A stretch of 64,000 nucleotides of DNA from Rhizoclosmatium globosum (taxonomy: Eukaryota; Chytridiomycota; Chytridiomycetes; Chytridiales; Chytriomycetaceae). Positions 33,472 through 43,770 of this stretch are shown piece after piece (positions within the stretch are counted from its first letter, which is position 1; each line of letters opens with the position of its first letter). The notes under the pieces are model-generated. The model was not told the DNA's origin. It saw nothing but the letters and a program-made list of their open reading frames with translations, and did not search any database. Made by a program: the position numbers and the translations under genes. The stretch is taken from NCBI GenBank assembly GCA_002104985.1, contig MCGO01000167.1:20310-84309 (forward strand), read 5' to 3'.

Positions 33472-36293
33472 ATGGCTGAAGAATCGGCTAAAAGGTTCCT
33501 GACTTTGTCGCTTCATTGTGCCCTAACCTCAAGTGCTGCAGGAAGATCACTTTCGTCTCAACAGAAGTCCATCCAAACGAGAGTGCAATCGTTGTTAACT
33601 ACTATCTGCAGCTAATATCTGTGAGCGATAATGGGAAACAGACTCCCGGTGAAAGGAAGGCGATGCAGAAGAGGTATTTCGTCAAACTTGAACCCAAGAC
33701 TTAGATCTAACCCACGCAAACCAACCTTTTATCAGCATCAAAGTACGAGTATCCGAAGATTCTGATATAACAGCGATCGCACGTGAGATTATTGAAAAGT
33801 ACCCGAAACTGATTCCGGCCATAAAAATGAGGGATTTGGAATCGAGTTTGATCCAACTACAATCGCGAGGTGGATCTATTCCTGACGTGAGGGCAAAAAG
33901 CAGGAATGATGATGAAGTTGGTGCTATGGCTATGAACGCGTCGAATATGTTGGAATCATACACCAGAAATCGAATATCCTCTGGAAAGGTGGTGTATTTA
34001 TCCTTCAATTTACGTTGAACATTTAAAACAGGAAGAAAACGCGTCTCTTGATATGATTGAGCAGTATATTGAAGGTCTTTATGAAGACATGCCCGATAAA
34101 ATAGCTTCAACTCGAAATATTCTGTCCTTGGCCAAAAATCCTCAAAATTTAGATATTTTGATGGATAATGGTATGTGATGATGTTCGAAGGTGTTGACTG
34201 ATGCCTATCGACTTTAGAATCGCTTATATCGGCAATATCTCGTGTACTTCGAGAAGACAACAAGAAATCAATGGAGCTTGTTACGAATATCATATATATC
34301 TTCTTTTGTTTCTCCAACTTTCCGCAATACCATCCGTTCATTACAGCTAACAAGGTCGGCGATATGTGTCTCCGAATCACGGATCAAGAGCTGAACAGAT
34401 TCAATTTGTGGTCTACAGACCTCCAGAAGCTAGAAACAAAGTGTATACAGTCTCCAAATAATGAAGCGTTGAATAGGGATCTGGAAAAAGAGCATCGAAA
34501 GTTTCAAGCTATGATTCGGAAACAGGATCAGCTCCTATTTGTTTGCTTCCACTTGCTTCTAAATCTTGCGGAGGACTTGAGTATTGAAGTCAAGATGGTG
34601 CGAAGGGATATAGTGAGATATTTAATGACTATCCTGGATCGCGAAACACCCGAATTACTAGTCTTGACAATGACTTTCCTCAAAAAACTATCAATTTTTA
34701 AGGAGAATAAGGACGAGTTAGTTCAGGTGGGCTTTCTTCGCAATTTGATTCATTAATTGACGTATTCCCAACAGTCTGATTCAACGTTCACAAAGCTAGA
34801 GAAGATTCTCTGCATAGAAAACGCACCTGTCCAGGGTTTAGCTCTGAAGCTCCTCCTCAACCTATCCCACGATAAAGCTTTCCGAACCACAATGATACGA
34901 AATGGATGCCTCTCGAAAATCGTAGACCTCCTATCCTCCAAAACACACGTTATACTCACACTTCAGCTTCTATATCAACTCAGTATTGATGATGCGAATC
35001 GCGATCTCATGACAGTTGATGGTGTCGTCCCTCTCGTCCTCAAAATGGTGCTGGAATACAAAGGGGAGAAAGTTAACACAGAGCTAATGGCTGTCGCTAT
35101 CAACTTGGCGACAAGTCGGCGAAACGCGGAAGTGATGGTTGATGACAGCGGACTTAAGTTTTTGGTTCGGAGAGTCTTGAAAACGAAAGACGTCTTGATT
35201 CTCAAGATGTTACGGAATATTTCTATGCATGAGGGGGATATCAAGTTCATGTTTTTGGTAACTACTGATTATTATTTTCTTAACTAGTCTCAACTTGCGT
35301 TCCAGGATTATATTGACGAACTCATGATCCTCCTCCTCAAAAACGTATCCAATCCTGACGTTTTCGTCGAAGTGATGGGAATTGTTGGCAACCTCACGAT
35401 TCCTGATTTTGACTTTGCGAAACTGGCACAAGCTTATGGACTTGTGGATTTGGTGCAAAAGAAACTTGCAAGCGCTGTCGCTGCTGCATCTGAGCAGCGA
35501 TCGAAGCATGAAAAGAAGCGATCTAAGCGTGGAGATCGGGACAGAGATGAGGACGATGAAGAAGAAGGGCGTAATTGGGAAGGATTAATGGAGAATGATG
35601 ACATCACCTTGGAAGCTATAATTCTTTTGGGAACGATGCTTCATGACGAAAATATTGCTCCAATGGTTGCCAAGACTGAAACTATTCAACTCCTGATGGA
35701 CCTAATGATCAGTTAAGTTGCAATGGGTTTATATTTAGTTCAATAGCGAAACATACTGAAACTCTTTCAAATTTATAGTCAAAGAAGAAGACGACGAAAT
35801 AGTCCTCCAAATAATCTACTGCATCTACCACTTCCTCCTCTACGACTCTACGCGCCAGATCCTAATCTCGAAAACCCAAGTCGTCTCTTACCTAATCGAC
35901 CTCCTCTACGACCGAAACCACGCGATCCGAAAACTCTGCGACACATGCCTTGACATCATTTCTGAAATCAATGAAGACTGGATCAAAAAAATCAAACACC
36001 AAAAGTTTCAGTGGCATAACAGTGAATACCTCTCAGTAATGGCGGAGCTACTTGTGGAGCAGGAAGCAGCGGCTGCGGCCGCCGCAGCGCATCAGCGAGG
36101 TGCAAAAAACGGGGGAGGAAAGGGAGGGGTTCGTGGAGACGTGGGTGGAAGAAAAGTCGCACTTGGAGGGAATACTTATTATTCTGGATTGGACGAGACT
36201 GATTCTTCGGAGGAAGAGGAGTTTGTGCGTCAGATTGGGGGACGAGTGCGATTTTGGATGGGCCGTGATGTCCCCTTCCTATTAATTCTATGA
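33472..36293 (+). CDS. KIFAP3: KAP3, kinesin-2 accessory subunit (KIFAP3 homologue)
   Basis: Eight exons (33472-33494, 33542-33673, 33736-33988, 34032-34170, 34218-34726, 34775-35257, 35306-35711, 35779-36293) splice perfectly to 819 residues, although exon 1 codes for fewer than eight. Recognisable blocks are RKITFVSTEVHPNESAIVV near the start, TNIIYIFFCFSNFPQYHPFI, LLLNLAEDLSIEVKM, FLKKLSIFKENKDELVQ, and HQKFQWHNSEYL near the end. Armadillo-type helices fill the middle. KAP3 binds the tails of the heterotrimeric kinesin-2 motors and links them to anterograde intraflagellar transport cargo. The protein has an Ala-rich and acidic C-terminus (DETDSSEEEEF). Along with DRC5 and POC5 it shows that the organism builds a motile flagellum. 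Confidence 0.9.
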
Positions 36294-36388
36294 CAGTTTT
36301 GCATTGTACAACATACTACTCGGAAGCAATAAATGATAACAAAGTGAAAAACGTAAATAAGTACTGCTTTTTATCTTTATTGCGCTTT

Positions 36389-37749
36389 TTAAAGAGCCCC
36401 AAAACCAAATACCCCTTCACCTACTCCTTCCCCGCTAACACCATCCACAACAGGGTCTACCAATGCTCCGATCGAAATACAACTACTACTCCTCGAGATA
36501 ATTTTTATATCTCCGTTCGCCCTCAATCCACCGCTGGATAACGTGCTGATTGCGGGAGATCCAGTCATCGCTGTCGATGGACCAAGCCACGATGCCGGTG
36601 AAGGCGAACGTACCAAAGTAGAGCTTAGTGTTCCGGAACGAAGATTTGATGAAGAATTTTGGTGGGGTCCTGGAATTGGAAGTAGATGCTGTTGTTCGAT
36701 GGTGTTATATGTATGGTACACTGCAGCTGATGGCATGTCTGTGAGGAATGGCGGGGTGGACCATATTGATAGACTACGACTGTGTGATGCGGGTAAGGGG
36801 ATGAGTGAGGGTGATGGCTTGGGTAAACGTAGTGTGGTTGTGGGGATGCTGGACGAGGAGAAAAGAATGTTTGGTGTTGAGGATTCGAGGAGCTGGAATG
36901 GTGGTAGCTATAGTGTGGTTGCTGGTAATATTGTTGCTGCATATGCGTTGTTTGATTTGTAAATTGTTGAGGGTCCTGGAAAGATTCACGGTATGATAGA
37001 GGTAGACCATGTCCTGGTGGCGTCGGTGGCTGTTCGCATATCATAGGTGGAAGTTGTGTATTGTTCGAGTATTGCTGTTCGTGTTGAAGTGATGGAGCAT
37101 ATTCATGGTTGTTGAAATTGTTGAAAGAGGTCTGGTCAGGGAACATTGGATTGTTTTCGCGCTGGTGAACAGGCATTTGTTGTGTTCCGGATTGGTTCAC
37201 GTAATGTTGGTCCTCAGTTTCATAGAATGGCTCCTCATCTTCTTCATCTTCAAAATCATCCCCTTCAATATGTGCCTCACGGTCGTTCGGATGTATTTCC
37301 GCACAAATACCCAGCCTAGCTTTCAATCTTTTGTTCAATTCATCTTTGATCTTCTTCTTTTCGGCCCACTGTGATTCGGCGGCAGACTTGAATCCACCAG
37401 TCTTTTGGGTCATACCCAAAGACAACATTTTCTGCTCTTTATACTTCATTTGTTGTAATTGTCTTGCTTGATGCATGTTTTTGCGAGTTGAGAACGAGCT
37501 TCTGTATTTCGTTTTCTTGGTTGGAGACGATATGCTGCTGCCGGAGCCGGAGCTTCCCATCAATGTTTCATTCGATAATGCAACAGAATTTTTGTTTGGG
37601 GAGACTGGCGAACGAAGATGTGACTGTGTTGGCTTGTTTTGTTCGGGGGATGGAATACTCAGGTGAGCTGGTCGAGGACTTGGCACTGAACGCCATGATG
37701 CGTCATCCTTAAATCCTCGTTTTGCGTATGGTGCAGAATATTGTGACAT
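36389..37749 (-). CDS. Low-complexity protein with a basic coiled-coil segment
   Basis: The start is the ATG at 37749 (MSQYSAPYAKRGF). A Ser/Pro-rich N-terminus is followed by a Lys/Gln-rich helical segment (TRKNMHQARQLQQMKYKEQK, then AEKKKIKDELNKRLKARLG), an acidic stretch (EGDDFEDEEDEEPFYE) and a Gln/His/Pro/Tyr-rich tail. Near 36735 the frame appears to change from a stretch ending YQYGPPRH to one reading SSNLRSGTLSSTLVRSPSPA that closes at 36389. The last part is therefore uncertain. I do not recognise a family. It converges on KAP3, leaving about 95 nt between the two stops. Confidence 0.45.
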
Positions 37750-37935
37750 TCGAGTTTTCAAGTAAGATTAGTTTGGAAGCGACAGAAATGGAAGCAAGCT
37801 TCTGGAAATAGCGAAGAACTGGTTCTAAAAATGGCAGCTTTGACTTCTCCGTTCCAAATATAGAATTCTTACTCTTCTTTTGTCTCTTATGATTGTAGAC
37901 ATTAATTTTCTCGAAAAGCAAGAGTACAGTAAAGG

Positions 37936-39146
37936 ATGGCGACCAAAGACTTCCGCCTTGCCTACTACTCAACACTCGGAGTGCAGACAGTCGATGCCAA
38001 GTCCGCGCTCAACACAATCTTCAGCACATCACCAATTTCTTCATCGCAACTCCGGGCGCTCTGTGTGTCGGTGCGAATCCCGCGAATGTTCCGGCGACAC
38101 GTTTGGCGGTCCGTTCTTGGGCTTGCTCCGGCGCGGCAGTCCGACTGGGCCTTTGAAGTGGAGCATAAAAGGGACGAGGCTGCGGCGCTGCGACGGGCCG
38201 CGCGTGTGTTGCTGCGCCCTTTGTTCACTGGCGAAGCTGAAGACGCTCTGACGCCAGACGAAATGTGCAGAATGTTGATCGTGCAAGATGCGAAGGGCGT
38301 GCTCAGAACAAAGAATGTGCGTGTGTGTTTGTTCAGAGTAATCGATCAGAACTTAGAAGAGTAATCTCACGTAGTACACTCGAACTCCCCACCTCTATGC
38401 CATTGCTGACTGTATTCTGGAAGTTTGCGATGGTTACGACGATGATGCATACTTTATCTTTCGTGCCTTTGTCAAGCAATTGAATGTTTCAATGTCCGCG
38501 GACTCGGTCAATGTATGTGTATTTTCAGCAGTTGGACACCTCATTGAAATTTCGAACTCAGAAACGGCACTACGAGCAATGTGCAGCACTGGAATCATTG
38601 CTCAAAATACACAGCCCTTCCCTCTTGGATAGATTATTATCGATCAATGTATCATTGGACTCTCTGGCACCAATGTGCGTGATGTATTCTTGACCGTAAT
38701 CATTTTCTGACAGTTTCATCCATTCCCTTGTAAAATTAGATGGTATTCCAGTTTCTTTTCCCTCGTTCTTCCTGCTCACTGCCTCGAAGGAATTTGGGAT
38801 GCTGTCATAGCTGGTTCATGGGACTTACTTGATTACTTGGGTCTATCGTTACTATTGGCCAGCAAACGAAAGATTGAAGGCATGAAAAATGCGCAAGAGT
38901 TTGCTACATACTGCCTTCAAGTGAGTGTGTGTTAAACATAATGAGGGATGTCAGGAATTTTGCGACGCGTTACCAGAAGAGCGTAAACGCAATTTGTCCA
39001 CATGATTTCGAAAGAGAAGTTCACTAATTATTCATTAGATTGAAGATTTTGTAAACGTTGACGCTGTCGCCGTTACCGCCATTGACTTGTGGGAAAAGAA
39101 AAGGATAGAAGAGGTGCGGCTTACGGGAAAGATATCCGTAACTTGA
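37936..39146 (+). CDS. TBC1D7: TBC1D7, TBC-domain subunit of the TSC complex
   Basis: Five exons (37936-38316, 38375-38512, 38562-38674, 38740-38920, 39039-39146) splice to 306 residues, close to the 293 of the human protein. Landmarks are FRLAYYSTLGVQTVDAKSAL at the start, PRMFRRHVWRSVLGL, YDDDAYFIFRAFVKQLN, CLEGIWDAVIAGSWDLLDYL and VAVTAIDLWEKKRIEE. The order matches TBC1D7, including the degenerate TBC fold lacking the IxxDxxR catalytic Arg finger and YxQ Gln. TBC1D7 binds TSC1 in the TSC1-TSC2-TBC1D7 complex, the GAP for Rheb that restrains TORC1. Presence here implies that the organism keeps a TSC complex. The model is clean, with matched intron phases throughout. Confidence 0.8.
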
Positions 39147-39344
39147 TCTTGGATCCCTTCAATAAAGGCGGATAAATCAAAGTTCTGACTTTGGCAAGGA
39201 TCGTTTTGCTTGCTTTAGCCTTTTGCACCCTTCACTTTCTGTGCTTCATGCTTAAGATCCAATTTCTACTAATATAATTGCATAGCTTAGTTGATACCAT
39301 CGTTTTATAATATTAAAAAAGTCCTTTTGACGCCGAACATTGCA

Positions 39345-41575
39345 ATGCCTCGTGCAAGGAAGCGCCTTACCACATCGTCTTCATCAGAAGGTCTACCTGC
39401 TACTGAATCTCTTAGTTTCTGTGGGCTTCCGACGGAGCTGGTTGAAGAAGTGTTTGGATATCTCAAACCAGTTGATGTCCTGAATTTGGGCTGTGTCAAC
39501 AGACGCCTTGCATCCTTGACTAGAGCTGATTCCCGGTGAGATGCTCTCTTTGAATTCGACTGGTTCTGTGTTTCTGACCCGAGCCGAAGCATCTGGACCA
39601 TCCATTTCCAACTGGCTGCACTGCCGGCTCTCCCTGAATCAGCTGCAGGAATCATCACACATAAACAAGTCCTTATCCTGCTTTCCAGAGTAAGAACCGT
39701 TTTGAACCTTGCCATCTAATGCTTTGCTTGACAGGTGGGTTGTGTCAACTGCCCAGCGAAGACCAAACTTGTCAACTGGAGAATCCTCAAACGGGTTTGC
39801 TCAAAATGTAAGCGATTGGTTAACTTGCCGGATCCTGTTGCCGACGAGGAGTTTCCCCTTTGGGTGCAAAGAATGGTGAAGTTTGAAAACTCTTCTGAGT
39901 ATGAGCGTCGCTTGCAGCTTTGCGCGATTCAAAGGCAGAGAAGAATAGATATTATAAGCAGGTATAGTTTGACTGCCTGGTTTACTTGTTTCTAATTCAA
40001 AGCTCTCATTGTAGATTTGCAGCCATGAACCCTCCAATTTCGATAGATATTCTGCAACAATGCGAAGACTTCGAAAAGACGTGGAAACCCGCTGTTCCAC
40101 TGACCAACCATATTTTTGCGAATATCACTCACTCGCTGGGACCTCAAATCAAGGCTGTCCGCATTAAGCAATGCAAGAGGGAGTGGTACCTCCGTCTCCA
40201 CGTAGCTGCTATGGAGGGAATCCCAGAGATTTGGAGCAACTATATGAACATGGAAAGGTTTTCCAATGATGACTCACTTCATAGCGCAACTTCGCGCGGT
40301 GAACGCGCTTTTATCAGAAGATTCTTCACCACAATTACCGAACAGTTGAACAACTATCATTGGAACCAGGCTTTTCCCGACTTTGACACAACTCCGTATT
40401 TGGAAGAAGCTAGGCGTGTGCTCCATCGGCCATACGAGAAATTTGAAGCATCTCGGGTGGAGCTTGTATCGCGACTGCCGCACTTGGATGCCATCATTAA
40501 CGAATTTCTTGAGTCGAGAAAGTATAGAGCTTCTCTTCAATATCTCTACCGCCACAGAGAATACGAAGAAGGCAATTTGGAAAATTATGTCAAATCGAAA
40601 GTTCTTGAGTCAAGATTCGATGCTGTCTTTCCGCGATTCCGTATCAACATTGAAGATTATCCTACTATTCAGATAAATCGTCTTGGTGGAATGGAGTGGT
40701 ACAATCGGAACGTAGATGCCTTTGACTACACGAAAGACGCATGGGATGAGGAGGTGATAAAAGCTTCTTGGAGAGAATGGGACAATACTATTAACTCTCG
40801 AGTTGCGTCTGTTTATCGCCATATCATCGAAAAATGCAATCCGGACCTTCTTTTGAATGAGCCTGACAAATTCAATGGCGAGTTAGAGGACCTTATTTTC
40901 CATCTTCAACAGTCACCGGAATGGCCACTACTGTCTGATTTGAATCCAACAGCTATTTGCGTTGTAAAGCAGATGCTGGTGGCTATTCGACGCGTTTCAG
41001 ATATGCACACTGGTCAGGATCCCGACCCTGACTTTCATGATACTTGGCGTAGCCGAAGAAATATACAAGCTCTCTTGACAGCTTTGCCTGCCAATTATAA
41101 TGAAGGGAAATTATGGGACGCCTGTTCCCGCTACTTCAATCAAGAGTATATATCGCATTACTACTACTATTACGGAACAATTCAAGAAAAGTTCTATGAG
41201 TCGATAGGATTGGATTTCACTACTGGATTCACACACGATCCTGAAGACCTTATTGATTGGGTGAACACAGTGAATGAACGACTCTCACAGATTGCAAGTA
41301 TTTTTGGACAAACCCGAGACGATTATAATGCTGGATCATTTGAATCTCAATTGTTATGTGAGATGGAGGGGTTCTATTCCATTCAATCGGACTGGGCGAA
41401 TCCTAGATCGTTGTTGAATGATGTTGTACCCTCGAACGACGAGTTTGATGCAACTGAATGTGTTGAAAAGCATATGGATTACTTGACCGTAATTGCTGAT
41501 AAGTTTATCGAGGAAGTGGTTGATGAGGTTCCACCAGTTAACATTCACATCAGCTTTGGATGTGTTTTGATGTGA
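39345..41575 (+). CDS. F-box/zinc-knuckle/CaaX family protein, copy 2 (intact)
   Basis: Four exons (39345-39535, 39584-39689, 39735-39961, 40015-41575) yield an uninterrupted product of 694 residues. It is the best copy of the family. It has a basic N-terminus, an F-box (CGLPTELVEEVFGYLKPVDV, LGCVNRRLASL), SIWTIHFQLAALPALPESAA, and a C4 zinc knuckle (GCVNCPAKTKLVNW, RVCSKCKRL). The family region follows (MNPPISIDILQQCEDFEKTW, AAMEGIPEIWSNYMN, EWPLLSDLNPTAICVV, LDFTTGFTHDPEDLIDW). The end is FGCVLM, a farnesylation-type CaaX box. Compared with copy 1, exon 1 is split by one extra intron. The predicted role is a membrane-tethered SCF substrate receptor; the substrate is unknown. Nothing in the long middle matches a known repeat (no LRR, WD40 or Kelch). 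Confidence 0.8.
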
Positions 41576-42318
41576 TCTTGCAAACAGTAAAAATTAGGAT
41601 TCCTGCACAGATCTTTATTCCTTTTATCAAAAAGAATCAAACAGTCGGTGCCCAAACTATATTGGCAACACGTCGTTGACAACAGAAGAAAAATGGATGT
41701 GCAGAGTTCAAACTTATATGGGCACTTCCACAAAGAACCAGATACATAAACTAATACAAGATTGATAATGAATAGTAAGATGCATGAGGTATACAGTTGG
41801 GAGTATAAAAACAAGGCCGGCAGAAACCAAAACCCTTTGAACAAGAAGAAAAACGCGACTAGTGAGGAGGCCGACCTTTTTTGAGACCCCCAGAAAGATC
41901 TTACTTCGGGTTGAAACCATCAGCCCCGAGAAGATTCCTTGCCGTGGAGAGATGGGTTTTGACCACGAATGATCACCACCCATCACAGGAGACTTAGCAG
42001 AAGTTGCTGTGTCTGCACGACCGTCGCACAGTAACTCCTCACTGATAATAAGAAAGCCATCAAAATATTGTATAAGACGGATGTGTGTGTTTTAGATCAA
42101 CCACAAAGCAACACGGCAACTTGATTCATTTGTAATTTGGATGATCGAGACTTCGATCGTTATCTGTAAAGATGTGAACGTATAATGACTGAGAGTGAAA
42201 GAGGATTATAACGCACCAAAGCTCGACGTTTCAGAATCGCGTCTTTTCTGCTCCACCTTTTCATTTTTTCCACACCATTCTCAAGAGCCCTCTACCAAAA
42301 ACATCCAACAAAGACTTT
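41576..42318. other. Intergenic region
   Basis: About 740 nt with small ORFs only. None shows a domain, and none has supporting splice sites. Mixed composition. Confidence 0.4.
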
Positions 42319-42384
42319 GATGGCTTCGCAACTTGTGGAACTCGAAGACGTGGATATGTCCCCGCGCGGAAGTGGATATGCACT
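42319..42384 (+). other. Candidate first coding exon of the TRA2 gene
   Basis: An ATG opens 22 codons (MASQLVELEDVDMSPRGSG) ending at a GTAATT donor. The downstream TRA2 exons lack their own start codon, so an upstream first exon is needed, and this is the nearest plausible one on the same strand. It would create an intron of almost 1.4 kb, which is very long for this genome and contains the AGCGA-rich segment. The phase does not match the simplest acceptor at 43770, so this remains tentative. Confidence 0.25.
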
Positions 42385-42834
42385 GGTAATTGAATAGCTG
42401 CAGCTTAAGCCACACGTCAGCCACAATCCGCAGTCGTCTTCACAATGCCATGGAGCTGTCACCAATACCGAGGAAGTAATCTTGCATCGGAGCTTACCTG
42501 GAGTTACTCGAAGTCTACTCAGCAACATCTCACGTTATTACATCTAGCACTCCCAAAACTACATATAAATAATATCATTACCACCATCTACCATCCATTC
42601 ATCTACCCATATTCACGCAGCGTCTATAACCCTACACACCCTTACACTCTCACTTTCAACACCCCAAAAAGGACCCTCGCACAAGCATCCACCCTAACGA
42701 CGAGGAAAACATCCTGTAACGTGTGCAGGCGCACGTTCTGGGGTTTGGTTCGGACTTGGACTCGACACGTTTTCTTTATCTATTTTTGGAATTTTAGTTG
42801 GGGACTTTAGATTAGAACAGTGTCTATTATTGGA

Positions 42835-43740
42835 ATAAAAAGTTGTTGCGAATTGAAAGGCGAGCGAGTCGATCAAGGTCGCCCAGAGCGAGACGGACCT
42901 CGAGCGAGCGACGGCGTCGACGTGTAACAGACGGGCGTGGCCGCTCTTAGGGAGACGCCACCATAGGCCGGTTTCACGGTAGACGCGCCGGAGCGAGTAC
43001 TCTGGATCAGCGAGACACAAGTCACCTCGACCGAAGGGAAAGGCCGAGTTAGGGAGTCCGATGCCGGATTAGCGAACTACAGGTTAGCGAACCAAAGGAG
43101 GTAGCAGGGGACGAATCGAAGAGAGGAGTGGGCTACCTCTGGACTGAACGAGTAGGCTGGATGTGTGGGGTACGTGTGCATGGCGGGGGCTGGGGCTAGC
43201 GTGTGTGGAGCACCCCAGGTTCCTCCGGCCACGGAGCACGTGCCTTGCCATGGGTTGTAGGCTTGAACGCTGACCCATGGATCTGTTGCACAGAGGAAGC
43301 GGTGGAAAGCCAGCGGCGACTGGAACTATCAGCGTAGACTCCACACTATGGACATAAGGGCTATAGTGGCGCACCGAGGCGTTCAGGAATGTTAGCGAAG
43401 TCGGGTCTCTCGGGGGTAACGGATCTTGCCTCGGGAGTAACAAGCGGATGAGCGAAGTGGATGATGTAACGGTAACGGACTACTGGAACATTAGAAGGGA
43501 GTGGTAGAGCGTAGCGATGTATTATTTCTTTTATTGTTCTTTATTTACTTCAGCCTGGGATTAGTGTCTTAGCGAGCGAAGACCTTGGGTCTTTCAGACA
43601 GTACCTGGAATCATTGGAGCCACGGAGGAGGGACCAGGGTACTGATTCGTACCGTGCTTTTTGGCAAGTAAGCGTAGACCTATGAGCGAGTGTTGTAGGA
43701 TGGTAGCGAGGATTGAAACCTGGAAAGGGGAAGCAACCCT
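42835..43740 (+). other. GC-rich non-coding segment with strand-biased AGCGA pentamers
   Basis: Composition changes sharply from the AT-rich flank near 42830. No long ORF or known RNA is visible. The pentamer AGCGA occurs 15 times between 42863 and 43712 on the plus strand (often TTAGCGAA or GAGCGAG), while I found no TCGCT. Less than one copy per strand is expected by chance. A similar, weaker enrichment is present in the repeat field at 2.8-3.4 kb. It may be a diverged repeat element inserted in the presumed first intron of TRA2. I found no terminal repeats or target-site duplication. Confidence 0.45.
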
Positions 43741-43770
43741 TACTTGTTACAATCCACCGTCGCCGCTCAG

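Noticed and set aside
41714..41986. Minus-strand hydrophobic ORF as a membrane protein gene
   Set aside because: No domain, no splice support, and it begins within unconserved 3' flank of F-box copy 2; hydrophobicity follows from T-rich sequence.
42445..42810. Plus-strand ORF with a CNVC pair as a zinc-finger gene
   Set aside because: Only one Cys pair, no His/Cys partner, and the rest is compositionally non-coding.
42835..43740. Ribosomal RNA or known structured RNA
   Set aside because: No conserved rRNA, tRNA, RNase P or SRP motif was recognised despite the GC-rich, ORF-poor character.
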